NCBI GenBank assembly: GCA_019915135.1
Contig: JAHLMK010000008.1
Span: forward strand, 1,116,001-1,180,000
Direction: 5' to 3'
Length of the DNA: 64,000 nucleotides
Origin: Strobilurus pachycystidiatus
Taxonomy: Eukaryota; Basidiomycota; Agaricomycetes; Agaricales; Physalacriaceae
Position numbers and translations under genes: made by a program. Under the pieces are notes generated by a model that did not search any database, had not been told where the DNA came from, and saw nothing but the letters and a program-made list of their open reading frames with translations. The stretch's first letter is position 1. The number at the start of each line of letters is the position of its first letter. Shown piece after piece: positions 25,727 to 36,237 of the stretch.

Positions 25727-27166
25727 CTAGTGGCAACAGTCCAGAAGTGCATTGAAAGGATGTGGTAGGCAAAGAACGAGGGTATGATAGAGTAGATATA
25801 GCGAAAAAAAGTCCGATGAACAGTCCAGGATCAAAGACAGTACGTGGTAGTGTATGTGATACAGTTCTCCGCCATGATGGTCGTGAGGTTATAACTTAGA
25901 AAATGTTCGGTTGAGTCCGTGATGTCTCCCTTGTCTTCCTTTATCCACAGATCGTCGGGTATTTCAGGTTAGTCGGGTCTTTGGGTATCCATCCGTTCGC
26001 CAGCCCAGCCTTGTATGTCCACTCATCCGCATTCTCAGCCTTCCAGGTCCATTGGATCCATCCCGCTCCTTTCTCGTAGGTGATGACCTAGTCCCGTCAA
26101 GCTAGGTACTCAAAACGACGACGTACAACGTACCTGTGCCTCCCAGTACTTGCGTAGGAACGTCTTGTAACTAGAGCTAAACGAAGAAGCCGATCCAGTA
26201 AGGCCAGTGCAACTTCCAACATAAGACGATCCGGGATAAGAACCATCGTACCGCGAGCCAACGCCACTTCATGGAACCATCAATAGGCGTCCGGAATGCG
26301 TTCAAGGCCGACCTACCGTCCATTGAGGTACTTGGCACAGTCAGTGGCAGCAGGCGTCCATTCGCCGACAATCGTCCACAGATGGAAATTGGACAGTCTC
26401 TGCGCATTGTTGCATGCCACAGAGATGTGTTGATTATGGGTTCGCGCATTTTCTGCATCTGAGAACATTTGGTAGATGTGAGTATCCATAGCGACGCCGT
26501 CGAGACGAGCTGATACGGCGGGGACCTCGCCGAAGTCGCTCCAATAGTCTAAGCTCTGGAATGCGTCGTGAATCAGGACGAGGTTGTTTCCTTGCACGCC
26601 GGACCCATAGGGATATCTGAAGGGTTACGAACAACAATCGTCAGCTACTTAGGTCATCAGAAGTTCCAGTGATAGAAGCGAACCGAATGTCTCCGTAGCT
26701 GTCATACCAGTACTATGAGAACATGAGCGACGGTGCAAAAATCAAAATGTGGCCAAACCTGTTTCGTGACTTGGAGGACTTGATCACTGTAAAAGCCAGC
26801 CGGTTCGTTCAGTGGCGCAATGGCCGCGACGACGTCGCTTCTGTCACGGTACGCTGCGGCTATTTGCTTTATGACGGCGTTCGTTCGTTTAATATTGGAT
26901 TGTGACTTTTGCCAATGACTGAACGAAAGTAAGCTGATAAATCTATCGAAACGAAGACGGCATACGGAGCGCTCCTCTTTCGGCCGGAATTATCGAATCT
27001 GCGAAGCGAATTAGTGTGGCGGAAGAGAGTTAGATTTCATTACGAACCCATTCTGACTTCCTGGTGCACCTGCGTAGAAAGAAGTCAAAATGAAATCTTG
27101 AGCGAGCTATGGGCGAATAGAAAACGTACCATGCAAGTCGATGATGACCTTGAGGCCATATTCCTG
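25727..27166 (-). pseudogene. 5'-truncated GH5 exo-beta-1,3-glucanase copy (proximal duplicate)
   Basis: This segment matches 36522-37951 almost base for base (about nine in ten identical by eye, with small indels). It therefore contains the 3' half of the GH5 gene and its 3' flank. Coding pieces keep the acid/base motif LNEPAG and the nucleophile motif VGEWTPA, and the end ...YPTICG followed by a TAA stop. The homology stops abruptly at 27166, in the codons for EYGLKVI, where the terminal repeat of a mobile element begins. The signal peptide, start codon and first third of the enzyme are missing, so no normal product is possible. Confidence 0.85.
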
Positions 27167-27195
27167 TGTCGGAAAAATCGAATCTTTATTGTAAG
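27167..27195 (+). repeat. Left terminal inverted repeat
   Basis: It begins TGTCGGAAAAAT and runs to a TTGTAAG-type motif. It pairs with 30479-30507 on the opposite strand with five mismatches in 29. Confidence 0.75.
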
Positions 27196-27267
27196 AGCGC
27201 GTACGTAGATACGGGGTCTTGTAAGTCTGTAAGACACCTACCTGCCCTATAATAATCAAAACATCAT

Positions 27268-28980
27268 TATGAGACGCTGCAAGGACTTGCAAGTGCATGT
27301 AATGACTTACGGTTCTTGTAAGGTTTACAGCAATTATAAGCCCTTACAAGTGCATACAAGGGGTCCCGAGGGCAAGCCCAAAAAAATAAAAAATGGGGCG
27401 CTTTCGCGCCCCCCGGTCGGCACATCATAAACATGAAAGGAACGTCGAAATGACAGTTGATTGATAGATAATGCAAAGATTTCGGTAAATATTGGTGGGC
27501 TACAGAGCTGTTGTGCCGAAAGCCCACCGACGGTAGGCGGCTGTGAAAAGGACAAACCGGAAGGTGGTAGCTGCTGCAAAGAGGCGTACCGAGCTGGAGC
27601 AGAGACAAGAAGGGCAAACTAGACAGATCTTAGTAAAAAATGAGAGAGAGGGAAGATACCACGTACCTCAATCAGTAGCCTGAGCTAGGGGAAGGTGCTA
27701 ACAGTGAGGAAAGTCAGTGACGTTGACAAGCAGCTCAAGCAGATACAGGCGCACCAAAAATCCGCACGCGAGGCGGCCATCTTGTAACTGCAGTCCAATA
27801 TCACGTTGTATCCTGGTTGTATCCGCGCGCACGCAAGGTTCGTTGTGAGTCGACGATGGAGATAGAAGGTCAATGGTGGTGGTTGGAGTGCAAGTGCGCT
27901 GGCTGTGGGCGATCGACTTATATATCTGGAAGGAGCATTGCGTCATCGGTCCCACGGGCACCTGCTCACCCAGTCAGATTCTCTCCGAGCGAAACACTGA
28001 ACACAAATCCGTTTGCGTATTATCCAGCGCGTGCGGTAGGCGGGAACGTCGCGGTTCAATTTCGGATTGATCAGCAAGCCGCTGGTTCGATTCGGTGGAA
28101 ATGCATAACTGACGCGTAAGTGGCGTTGAATTTCTCAGTAATCTTAGGCTTTCCATGCACCCCAGCTGTTGTTAAACCATAAAAGAGACATTTTCCAGTA
28201 GTTTTGCGACGCTTTTGGCTAAGTGGATGAGGTATATGATCACCAATACCTCAAGGTGAGAGCTAACATGCTTCTTCTCGAGTACTACAGCACTCGGATT
28301 TGTAGTTCTCCAAGTACATACATGCAATTGACACGGGGAAGCTTGGGGATGCCAAGCTCCGATGGGCAGATTGAGCTCTGAACCCGTCAGAGTCGTTGTT
28401 CATTGCTCTGACACATATCAATAATCACGGCGAGCACTTGGGTATTTAAGCCCAATCAGCTTGTATCTGAGACACACACTGAGTAGCTGACTGCAAAGCT
28501 CACTCACAGATCTGTACACATCCGACAAGTGACTGAATTTACAAGTTACTTCTTACTCGACATTAATCGCCACCAAGTCCGCATGTGGCTGTGCCTCGCG
28601 TGGCAAGTTCCGGGGATTGCCGAAAATGCGAAAATGCGCTATTTTGCTAATTGAAGACATAGTGGCGGCCTTTTTCGTGTGTTCTTGGAAGCATAGAGGT
28701 CACCCTCTCATTCAAAAAGGAGCTCAAGTGAAAGAGACATTGCTCAGAGTAACCAGTACTACACTGGCAAACTCCGGAATCGAACCCTCAGCATCGGGAA
28801 CTTGAGCCGGAGCGAGGTGAACAGTCCAAATCGAACCGCGATGTTCCCGCCTACGGCAAGCGCGGCGCATTGGCCCGAAAAGCATTGTTGAGTGAGAAGA
28901 TAAGATTCTGTCACACAGTGGTAACCATCAAGCTCGTGATAACCGTGAGACGATGATCAGTCTCGACTCGAGCGTTCCCG
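27268..28980. other. Element interior without a supported gene
   Basis: This part of the element holds short shadows only. It includes a GC-rich hairpin-like string near 27392-27412 (GGGGCGCTTTCGCGCCCC) after an A-rich tract, and an AT-rich TATTTAAG near 28442. A tRNA-B-box-like motif at about 28768 does not fold as a tRNA. Confidence 0.4.
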
Positions 28981-28987
28981 TAACAAT

Positions 28988-30350
28988 TCAAGTTGATGCA
29001 CCACGCTGGCTGTCGCTGTTCGACTCGCCGTGCTCACTGCCTCCGTTATCCCTGGATGCAGAGCCACCCTCACCCCGATCTCTAGATTCTTTGTCTGCAC
29101 TACCACTCTGACTTCCATTAATTTCCTGCTCGTCACGATTGTGCTCGGTCGGCGGACGACGAAGTTCTTCAGATTCTTCGGCTTTGAGAGCCTCCAGGGC
29201 AGCACCACGGCTGGCGTCGACCAACTCGCTATCACCCTCATTCTCTTTTGCTAATCCTTCGTCAGAGTTCGCATAGAAGACCTTGTCCCAGGTCCGGAAG
29301 ATGTTCAGCACGCTCGGCTTCCGCTTCAAGAGACCTTCCGTGAGGTAGCGCAGGTAGAACTCGAAGTCGTTCTGCCACTCGATACCGGTTGTCGCACCGA
29401 TGGGAAGGAACAAAATCATCGTATATATGGCCTCTCAAGTCCGGTAACCACGTCTCGGGTTCAACGGCGCCTCCAATGCCACAAGATCTTCGAACGTTCA
29501 GGCGCTGTGAAAGTCTCAGAGCGTGAACTTGTTTGTGGGGTAAATACTGGCAGCATAAGCAAATGCAGCGCGGTGACAGTCCAGCATCGGCGACTGCGGA
29601 CAGCAGTCAAAGACGTCAAGATTGACAAAGACCTCATAGAACTCGTCAAGGGTCAACGGCTTTTTCTGCACGGAGTCAATGATCTGTGTGAGTACAAAGG
29701 TCATGAACTTCGTCAAGCAAGTAGAGAATACTCTCACCATTTGCATGTATTCATTACTGCTAGGGTATGAAATCGAGTCAATGTATTTGTTGATGGCCGT
29801 GGTGATAACATGGTCCGTCGAGTAAAGCTCAACATCAATCGGATAGACAAGGTGTCCACCCTCACGGACGTGCTTCTGAGGGCATGTGAGCAAGCTTCAA
29901 GAGAGAAAGCCCATTGACCTTGAAATTTGAGGCTGCACGACGGGCTATCCCCGCTGTCAGCGGAATTTCTGACCAGAAGCCCGCTAACAAGTGGTCCTTG
30001 ACGATCTGTGGGACTACATATACGGTAGCCTTACGCACGCGAGATACCTTGGCATCCAAGATGGCCAACGAGTTTTTGATTTGCTTCTACATGTCGGTGA
30101 ACGCGTTGAAGCTAGAGGAACGGTACGATACCTCTTCCGAGTTGACGAGATCTGTGAGTACATTGCGATCCTCCGGTGTGATGGCGTATTTGTCGCAGAT
30201 GGCTGTGATAGTCGGAATATTGCGACTGTTTCCGGTCAATGTGGATTTCTCGACCTTGGGCATGTTAGACTCGACCAAGGAACGCGACGCGGTGGCGGTT
30301 GAGGAAGAAGGAACACGATCAATGACGTCGTTCACCTTGCTTGGACATTG
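28988..30350 (-). pseudogene. Decayed gene of unknown family inside the TIR element
   Basis: Consecutive minus-strand blocks read as one protein-like sequence: TAICDKYAITPEDRNVLTDL, then KATVYVVPQIVKDHLLAGFW, then GGHLVYPIDVELYSTDHV, PSSNEYMQMVRVFSTCLTKF, PLTLDEFYEVFVNLDVFDCC and PIGATTGIEWQNDFEFYLRY, ending in an acidic Ser/Gly-rich tail. The blocks are separated by an in-frame TAG (at about 30082) and by a frame change near 29890. The first half therefore cannot be translated through unless unseen introns intervene. I recognise no named domain; it may be a captured host gene or an accessory transposon gene. Confidence 0.5.
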
Positions 30351-30478
30351 CTCACGCGTGCGCCGTGCCGGCTGACTTATAAGGCATTACAAGCTTTTAC
30401 AAGACCTTCATAACGGAATTCTAAGGTACATACAAGATTTGTATAACACCCTCATAACTATGTAATCTGCTGAATGGC

Positions 30479-30507
30479 CTTGTAACACAGATTCTATTTT
30501 TCCGACA
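30479..30507 (-). repeat. Right terminal inverted repeat
   Basis: It ends ...ATTTTTCCGACA and is the inverted partner of 27167-27195. Homology to the upstream flank of the intact GH5 gene starts about 40 bases further on. Confidence 0.75.
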
Positions 30508-30544
30508 TATGTGACGGTATGTGCGCTTAGCGCTAGCCCTTTGA

Positions 30545-30870
30545 GTGGCATATGATCCCAGTGGTCCAGGTCCCACAAGCAATCGGAAGGACAAGATGAT
30601 GTTGACGATTTACATGAATGGCCTCATGGATGATGGAACATGGGGAGCCCGCAGCGGTAGGCATTATCAGAAAGATTGATGCAATGGGAGCATGAGACCA
30701 TTCATCTACATAAGCTCGCTCGCAAGTGCGCATCGTGTTTTGGGTGAGCCGAGCAAGTAGAGCGCTTTTAGATATGCGACGTAGTTCTTCACATAGCCAA
30801 CAAGATGGATGCAGATGTACTGGCTGTGGTCGGAGGTTGTTGGCTGTACAGGAAGTTAGTTGGGAAACAA
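30545..30870. repeat. Duplicated GH5 upstream flank, left part
   Basis: It matches about 38876-39245 (for example CCCACAAGCAATC, CTCATGGATGATGGA, GAGACCATTCATC, GAGCCGAGCAAGT) with substitutions and indels. It continues at 36248 after the LINE insertion. Confidence 0.75.
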
Positions 30871-30882
30871 GGAAAAATCGGA
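30871..30882. repeat. LINE target-site duplication, left copy
   Basis: GGAAAAATCGGA is repeated exactly at 36236-36247, immediately after the poly(A) tail. This defines the insertion. Confidence 0.85.
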
Positions 30883-30947
30883 ACCGCCCTCCTGAAATCC
30901 GGTCTGAGCCCCCAAGCTTGGACCAGGTATCGGGAAGGCTTAGTCAG

Positions 30948-33900
30948 ATGTCAATTGATGACTTAGAGGGTCTGGGACGTAGCAATACGGCCGGATCTTC
31001 TGATTCATCAAACCTTGAAACCTTGTTTTCTTCTGAGCCCTCGCGCTCATTTATGCAGCCCTCGCGCTCATCTACGCAGCCCTCGCGCTCATCTACGCAG
31101 CCCTCGCGCTCATCTACGCAGCCCTCGCGCTCATCTACGCAGCCCTCGCGCTCACCCACGCAGCCCTCGCGCCCATCACAAAATAATCAAACCAGAGCAA
31201 ATGCACAATTGGGCATCGAACCGGAAAACATACGCACATGGAGAACAAAACGTCGGGAGAAGTTCAATAAAAACCTCCAAACTCCGATTAAAAAGACCAC
31301 AAGAGCAAATATGACACTGGGAGCACTAAATATCAACGGTCAAGGACACCCGTCACTGAGACATTCAGATAATCGTTGGAATCAGATCCCGTGGCTAATG
31401 ACCGCCAAGAAACTCGGCATTCTATTAGTCGGCGAAGCTCACCTTTCACAAAACGACACAGTTGATCTGAATGAAAAGTACAAAGATCAAATTAAGATAA
31501 TCAACTCGCCTCATCCGATTGCCCAAAATGCTCACTCAACAGCAGGCGTTGCATTTGTAATTAACAAAAAAACTATGAATACAGAAAACATTAAAGTCAA
31601 CTACCTAATCCCGGGAAGGGCAATCCTCATTCAAATCCCGTGGCATAACAAATATATTATAACAATATTAGGAATATATGCTCCTGCCGGTTGCCCAACC
31701 GAGAAGAAGAACTTTTGGAAACAACTCCGTAAACTGTGGATTGACAACAACCTAGCCATCCCAGATATTATGCTTGGCGACATGAACATTACTGAAGAAC
31801 TCATTGACAGGCTTCCAATCCCTGACGAGCCAGACAAATCAATCAACTACTTCTTGGATTTCAAATCTTTACTACAACTCAACGATGGCTGGCGTAAAAC
31901 TTACCCAAACACTAAAGAATATACTTTCCTCCAAAAAGGTTCCGGCCACCGGTCTCGAATTGACCGAATTTATGTAGGCCCTGAAGCCGCTGAACAAACT
32001 TACCACTGGGCAATTCAAGATTGCGACATAAAATCAGATCATGTCCTGACAACAGTTGAATATCGAATCCACAATGCCCCACACATAGGTCGAGGACGCT
32101 GGTCAATGCCCCTATATATCTTAAAGGACGAGATCTTTCTAACCTTAATGGATGAGCGCGGTAAAAAACTAATTAACGACATTGCACTTTTAACCGACCG
32201 TTCCGATACTCATAATATACAACTACTGTGGTCAGCCTTCAAAAAGGACATAATTGAGCTAGCACGTGAAAGATGCAAGATGCTGGGCTCACTCCTTCGC
32301 AAGGAAGAACTCGACTTACATGCTAGAAAAAAAGAAATTTTCAATAACCACCTATTACCAGACCCTGAAAAAATAGCTGCATCAAGAAATCTTGATGAAC
32401 AGCTTGCTGAAAAGAAAAGAATACGCCAACAAAGAGAACGCTCCACTCGAGTGGCAACACAACAACTTACACGTGAAACTATGTCCAAAGAATGGACAAA
32501 GCTTGGAAAAACAAAGAAAACAAGGGATGTCATCCCCCCGCTAAGATCTACAAAAGACGGCACTACAACATATATACAAAAATCAAATGAAATGGCAGAA
32601 TACAGCCGAGATTACCATGCCGGAACCCAAAAGATCGAGACGATGGATGAAAAAGAACAAGAGGACGCCTATACTGAAGTGTTACAAAATATTAATAATC
32701 AACTGACAGCAGAAGACCAAGCTACAATGATAGCCAAAATACTAGTTGAAGAAATTATAACTACTCTGAAGAAGACAAAAAATGGACAAGCCCCAGGTCT
32801 GGACGGCATTCCTTACGAATTATGGAAGCTTCTACACGAACGATACACACAATCAAAAGACTCTGAAACACCTACATTTGATGTAATGGGTGCCATGACA
32901 AAAGTTTTCCAAGACATTCAAATCTTTGGAATAGCAAAAGATACTGGATTTACAGACGGTTGGATGTGCCCCATTTATAAAAAGAAAGACAAAGACTTGA
33001 TTGAGAATTACCGCCCCATTACTTGTCTCAACACAGATTATAAGCTTTACACAAAAAACATCACAGAACGACTGGCTACATTCATCGGAAATATAATACA
33101 CACAGATCAAGCTGGATTCATGAGGGGAAGATCCATCCATGACCAAACACAACTTTTGAACCAAGTTATCCAGCTAGCAGAAATCACCGAGGATAACGGA
33201 CTCATTATAGCACTAGACCAAGAAAAAGCATATGACCGCATAGCACACGAATATATGTGGAAAGTATTGGAAACGTTCAACTTTCCAGAAGCTTTCATTC
33301 AGAACATGAAAGCCTTATATGAGGATGCATCAACTATCGTAATAGTGAACGGGGAAATGAGTTCACCCTATCAGGTAACAAGAGGTGTACGACAAGGAGA
33401 CCCTTTATCGTGTCTTCTCTTCAACCTAGCAATTGAACCATTAGCCGCAATGTTGCGCAACTCACAATTAAAAGGAATTCAAATTCCAAATCTCATGGAG
33501 AGACTTATAACATCATTATTTGCGGATGATACAACAATTTACCTAAGTGAAAAAGATAAATTCTCAGATCTGGAGAAAATTCTTAGCACGTGGTGCAAAG
33601 CTTCTAAAGCAAAATTCAATATTCCAAAAACAGAAATTATACCAATTGGTAGTGAAGAGTTCAGAATTAACTTCATACAAACACGGAAGTTGAATGATGA
33701 TGATATACGCATCCCAGAAAACATCCATATCGCAATTGAAGGAGATACAATTCGAATTATTGGGACCTTTGTGGGTAATAACATCAACAACGCAGAACCA
33801 TGGTCTCCAATTATCGAAAAAATTGAAGCACAATTAGAAATATGGTCTAAATCACACCCCACCATTAAGGGTAAAAGACTGATTATTCAAATGGAAGTTG

Positions 33901-36065
33901 CAGGACGAACACAGTTCCTAACAAAAGCACAAGGGATGCCAAAACACATTGAGAAACATCTAATCAAAGTTATCCGTAAATTTATTTGGGACAGCCCAAA
34001 AACACCCCCAATTGCACTGGATATCTTGTACCAACCATTTGAAAAGGGAGGCATCAAATTGCTAGACCTAGAATCACGAAACGAAGCAATTCGAGTAACT
34101 GACTTGATTGCGTACAACAAACCAAGCCATGAGCGCGCTAAATGGACGTATGCCTTAGACGCTATCTTAAGCCACTGTGCTAGTAAGAGCACTGCTGTAA
34201 TAGCTCCCGAAAATCATGTCAATCATTTATACCAAACCTGGAATGTTAACACAAAACACTCAAAACTATCCCAAGCAAATAAAGACTTTGTGCAAATTGG
34301 CAGGAAATATAACGTGCGCCTTGAATCTACGCATCCTGCTTATAAAATAAGTGCAAATATACCATTCTGGGGACACCCCCACACAAAGGAAATGAAGTCA
34401 CGAAGAAATTTTGACACTGAATACTGTCTCAGACACATTCACTCTATAATTACTACTGGTGATGCTAGAAATTTTGCCCATCACCACCTTGGCACTCCAC
34501 GCCACAAACAAACTAAAACTTGCAAATGTACCGCATGTAAAACCTGTAAAGAGAATGACTGTGCAAATCCAAGTCAATGTATAGCATATACACTGAGAAA
34601 ACTAGATGAAATTTTGACACGCTACAATACGGAATACACAGAGGAGAATACCGCCTCTGAGCCAGAAGAGGAAACTCGGAACATAGTAATCCCAAAAATA
34701 ATCCCAGACAAGAAACTCAACGATGTTGTTCGAATCTTTAACCAACCAATCAACCACACCAACAATATCATCACCGAAGTATCAAATGAAATAGTAGATG
34801 ATATAGAAGTATCTATCATAACCAAAAACATCCCAAGAAAATCAGATGACGAACAAACAGCAGCCGGATGTGTCTATTTCGGTCCAGAACATCCGCAAAA
34901 TTACAACTTCCGCATTGAAGGCTCTCAAGCTACAGCAGAAATTTTTGCCTCAATGTACGCAATTGATGTGACCCCACAAAAAGCTAATATAACCCTAAAC
35001 ATCAATAATAAAAACTTACCAACAACACTGACTAAACACAGACAAGACTTTGAAAATAATGCATGGCTACATTACAAAGATAGAGAATGGATCGAACCAT
35101 TTCTCTCAACAGTACGGGAACACAATGGACAAATACAATATGTTGTCACCAGAGACCCCCAATACAATGAAATAGCACAACTCATAGAAACCGCCATAGA
35201 AGCTGATAATATTATCCAATTTGATAATACCGCCTACGAAGGACGCTCATGCATGCTAACAGGTGCACGCTTAAGTTCACTTTCGCAAGCTTCTGCCTAT
35301 AAATTGATCCGAGCAACTAAGACGGCACCTCAACGCAAAACAACTAATGCAAATATTGCAATAACCTCTTGGGCCTTACTGGAAAACACAGGTCTCTTCC
35401 CAAATGAAAAAGACATTTGGCTGGCCCTGAACTCTAAAGAAATCCGCAAACCAATACAAGTCTTCCTCTGGAAGTTAATGCACGGAGCTCATCGAGTAGG
35501 CCCCTTCTGGGACCACATCCCTAATTATGAGATACGCGGGACTTGCTCTCTCTGCAATACAACAGACAATATGGAACACATACTTAACGAGTGCATAGCC
35601 CCCGAACGAGACCTAATTTGGAAACTTGCACAAAACTTATGGGAACGCAAATGCAAAGTTCCTTTTCGGGACAACTATAAGACAGCCTTAACCGCTGCAG
35701 CAGTGGATATGGAAGGAAAATACAAGCTTTCAAAAGGCCACAACCGAGCCTATCGTATAATCATAACAGAAGCCTTATATTTGATCTGGGTCCTACGCTG
35801 CGACAGAGTCATCGAGAAAGGAAATGACCCACGCCGACCTTTCACCGAAAAGGAAGTGGAGAACAGATGGAACACAATAATTGAGAGTAGATTACGCACT
35901 GATCGCATCCACACAAACACCAAACGCTATGGTAAAAAGGCTCTAAAAGAGAAAACTGTGCTAAACACCTGGAAAGATCTTATCTACTCTAATATTGGAG
36001 CATCAATTCAAAAGAATTGGCTTAAGTCAGCTGGGGTTTTAGTGGGTAGCAGGCCAGACGGGTAA
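30948..36065 (+). CDS. LINE polyprotein: endonuclease, reverse transcriptase, RNase-H-like, zinc motif
   Basis: About 1705 residues from the first in-element ATG (30948); the frame is open further upstream into host flank. The N-terminus has a seven-residue tandem repeat (PSRSSTQ type). The AP-like endonuclease (about 31320-32070) keeps VGEAHL, LGIYAPAG, LGDMNIT, SRIDRIYV and SDH. The reverse transcriptase (about 32770-33900) keeps GQAPGLDGIPYE, NYRPITCLN, GFMRGRSIHDQ, ALDQEKAYDRI, GVRQGDPLSCLLFNL and FADD. A Cys-rich patch CKCTACKTCK follows. A segment at about 34860-35160 aligns in pattern with LINE RNase H (TKHRQDFENNAWL), but its acidic residues are altered. A final CSLCN...HILNEC zinc motif precedes the C-terminus. 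The product would nick target DNA and prime cDNA synthesis there. Confidence 0.93.
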   Translation: MSIDDLEGLGRSNTAGSSDSSNLETLFSSEPSRSFMQPSRSSTQPSRSSTQPSRSSTQPSRSSTQPSRSPTQPSRPSQNNQTRANAQLGIEPENIRTWRTKRREKFNKNLQTPIKKTTRANMTLGALNINGQGHPSLRHSDNRWNQIPWLMTAKKLGILLVGEAHLSQNDTVDLNEKYKDQIKIINSPHPIAQNAHSTAGVAFVINKKTMNTENIKVNYLIPGRAILIQIPWHNKYIITILGIYAPAGCPTEKKNFWKQLRKLWIDNNLAIPDIMLGDMNITEELIDRLPIPDEPDKSINYFLDFKSLLQLNDGWRKTYPNTKEYTFLQKGSGHRSRIDRIYVGPEAAEQTYHWAIQDCDIKSDHVLTTVEYRIHNAPHIGRGRWSMPLYILKDEIFLTLMDERGKKLINDIALLTDRSDTHNIQLLWSAFKKDIIELARERCKMLGSLLRKEELDLHARKKEIFNNHLLPDPEKIAASRNLDEQLAEKKRIRQQRERSTRVATQQLTRETMSKEWTKLGKTKKTRDVIPPLRSTKDGTTTYIQKSNEMAEYSRDYHAGTQKIETMDEKEQEDAYTEVLQNINNQLTAEDQATMIAKILVEEIITTLKKTKNGQAPGLDGIPYELWKLLHERYTQSKDSETPTFDVMGAMTKVFQDIQIFGIAKDTGFTDGWMCPIYKKKDKDLIENYRPITCLNTDYKLYTKNITERLATFIGNIIHTDQAGFMRGRSIHDQTQLLNQVIQLAEITEDNGLIIALDQEKAYDRIAHEYMWKVLETFNFPEAFIQNMKALYEDASTIVIVNGEMSSPYQVTRGVRQGDPLSCLLFNLAIEPLAAMLRNSQLKGIQIPNLMERLITSLFADDTTIYLSEKDKFSDLEKILSTWCKASKAKFNIPKTEIIPIGSEEFRINFIQTRKLNDDDIRIPENIHIAIEGDTIRIIGTFVGNNINNAEPWSPIIEKIEAQLEIWSKSHPTIKGKRLIIQMEVAGRTQFLTKAQGMPKHIEKHLIKVIRKFIWDSPKTPPIALDILYQPFEKGGIKLLDLESRNEAIRVTDLIAYNKPSHERAKWTYALDAILSHCASKSTAVIAPENHVNHLYQTWNVNTKHSKLSQANKDFVQIGRKYNVRLESTHPAYKISANIPFWGHPHTKEMKSRRNFDTEYCLRHIHSIITTGDARNFAHHHLGTPRHKQTKTCKCTACKTCKENDCANPSQCIAYTLRKLDEILTRYNTEYTEENTASEPEEETRNIVIPKIIPDKKLNDVVRIFNQPINHTNNIITEVSNEIVDDIEVSIITKNIPRKSDDEQTAAGCVYFGPEHPQNYNFRIEGSQATAEIFASMYAIDVTPQKANITLNINNKNLPTTLTKHRQDFENNAWLHYKDREWIEPFLSTVREHNGQIQYVVTRDPQYNEIAQLIETAIEADNIIQFDNTAYEGRSCMLTGARLSSLSQASAYKLIRATKTAPQRKTTNANIAITSWALLENTGLFPNEKDIWLALNSKEIRKPIQVFLWKLMHGAHRVGPFWDHIPNYEIRGTCSLCNTTDNMEHILNECIAPERDLIWKLAQNLWERKCKVPFRDNYKTALTAAAVDMEGKYKLSKGHNRAYRIIITEALYLIWVLRCDRVIEKGNDPRRPFTEKEVENRWNTIIESRLRTDRIHTNTKRYGKKALKEKTVLNTWKDLIYSNIGASIQKNWLKSAGVLVGSRPDG
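31040..31180 (+). repeat. 21-bp tandem repeat in the LINE ORF
   Basis: About seven units of CAGCCCTCGCGCTCATCTACG encode PSRSSTQ repeats. The first and last units differ (FMQ, PTQ, PSQ). Because 21 is divisible by three, copy number can change without breaking the frame. Confidence 0.85.
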
Positions 36066-36203
36066 TGACCTGAGTCCCACACTACTGTGAGGTGTGCGTA
36101 ATGCATTTCCCCGGGGTGGATTCTTCATGTGGGGTGAAACTCCCTGCTCCAACGCTTTCCTATCTAGTAGATTAACTTTGTTAACGGGCTATTTAGAGCA
36201 CCA

Positions 36204-36205
<2 letters not shown>

Positions 36206-36237
<32 letters not shown>

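Larger units (their letters stand above)
27167..30507. mobile_element. DNA-transposon-like element with terminal inverted repeats
   Basis: The left end TGTCGGAAAAATCGAATCTT and the reverse complement of the right end TGTCGGAAAAATAGAATCTG match at about 24 of the first 29 positions. Subterminal regions on both sides are rich in short CTTGTAAG/TTACAAG-type motifs, as in many cut-and-paste elements. No transposase domain was found inside; only a decayed minus-strand gene of unknown family. No convincing target-site duplication flanks it. It sits exactly where the GH5 duplicate breaks off, and about 0.9 kb of the ancestral locus is missing beyond its right end. It is probably a non-autonomous or degenerate copy. 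Confidence 0.7.
30883..36235 (+). mobile_element. Non-LTR retrotransposon (LINE), nearly intact
   Basis: The element lies between 12-base target duplications, ends in 30 A residues (36206-36235), and carries one long ORF with endonuclease, reverse transcriptase, RNase-H-like and Cys/His segments. Its base composition is visibly AT-richer than the surrounding genes, and codon use is A-ending. There is no long 5' UTR and no separate gag-like ORF before the coding region, so the copy may be 5'-truncated. The uninterrupted ORF and clean target duplications point to a recent insertion. Confidence 0.93.

Noticed and set aside
27392..27412. GC-rich palindrome as a terminator or attachment site
   Set aside because: It lies inside the TIR element with no repeat or recombinase context; a hairpin alone does not support a function.
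28755..28860. Possible tRNA on the minus strand (GGTTCGATTCC-like B box)
   Set aside because: The bases around the loop do not form a T stem beyond two pairs, and no matching acceptor stem or A box is found.
30944..31159. Antisense Cys-rich repeat ORF (EREGCVD repeats)
   Set aside because: It is the reverse-strand shadow of the 21-bp tandem repeat in the LINE ORF.
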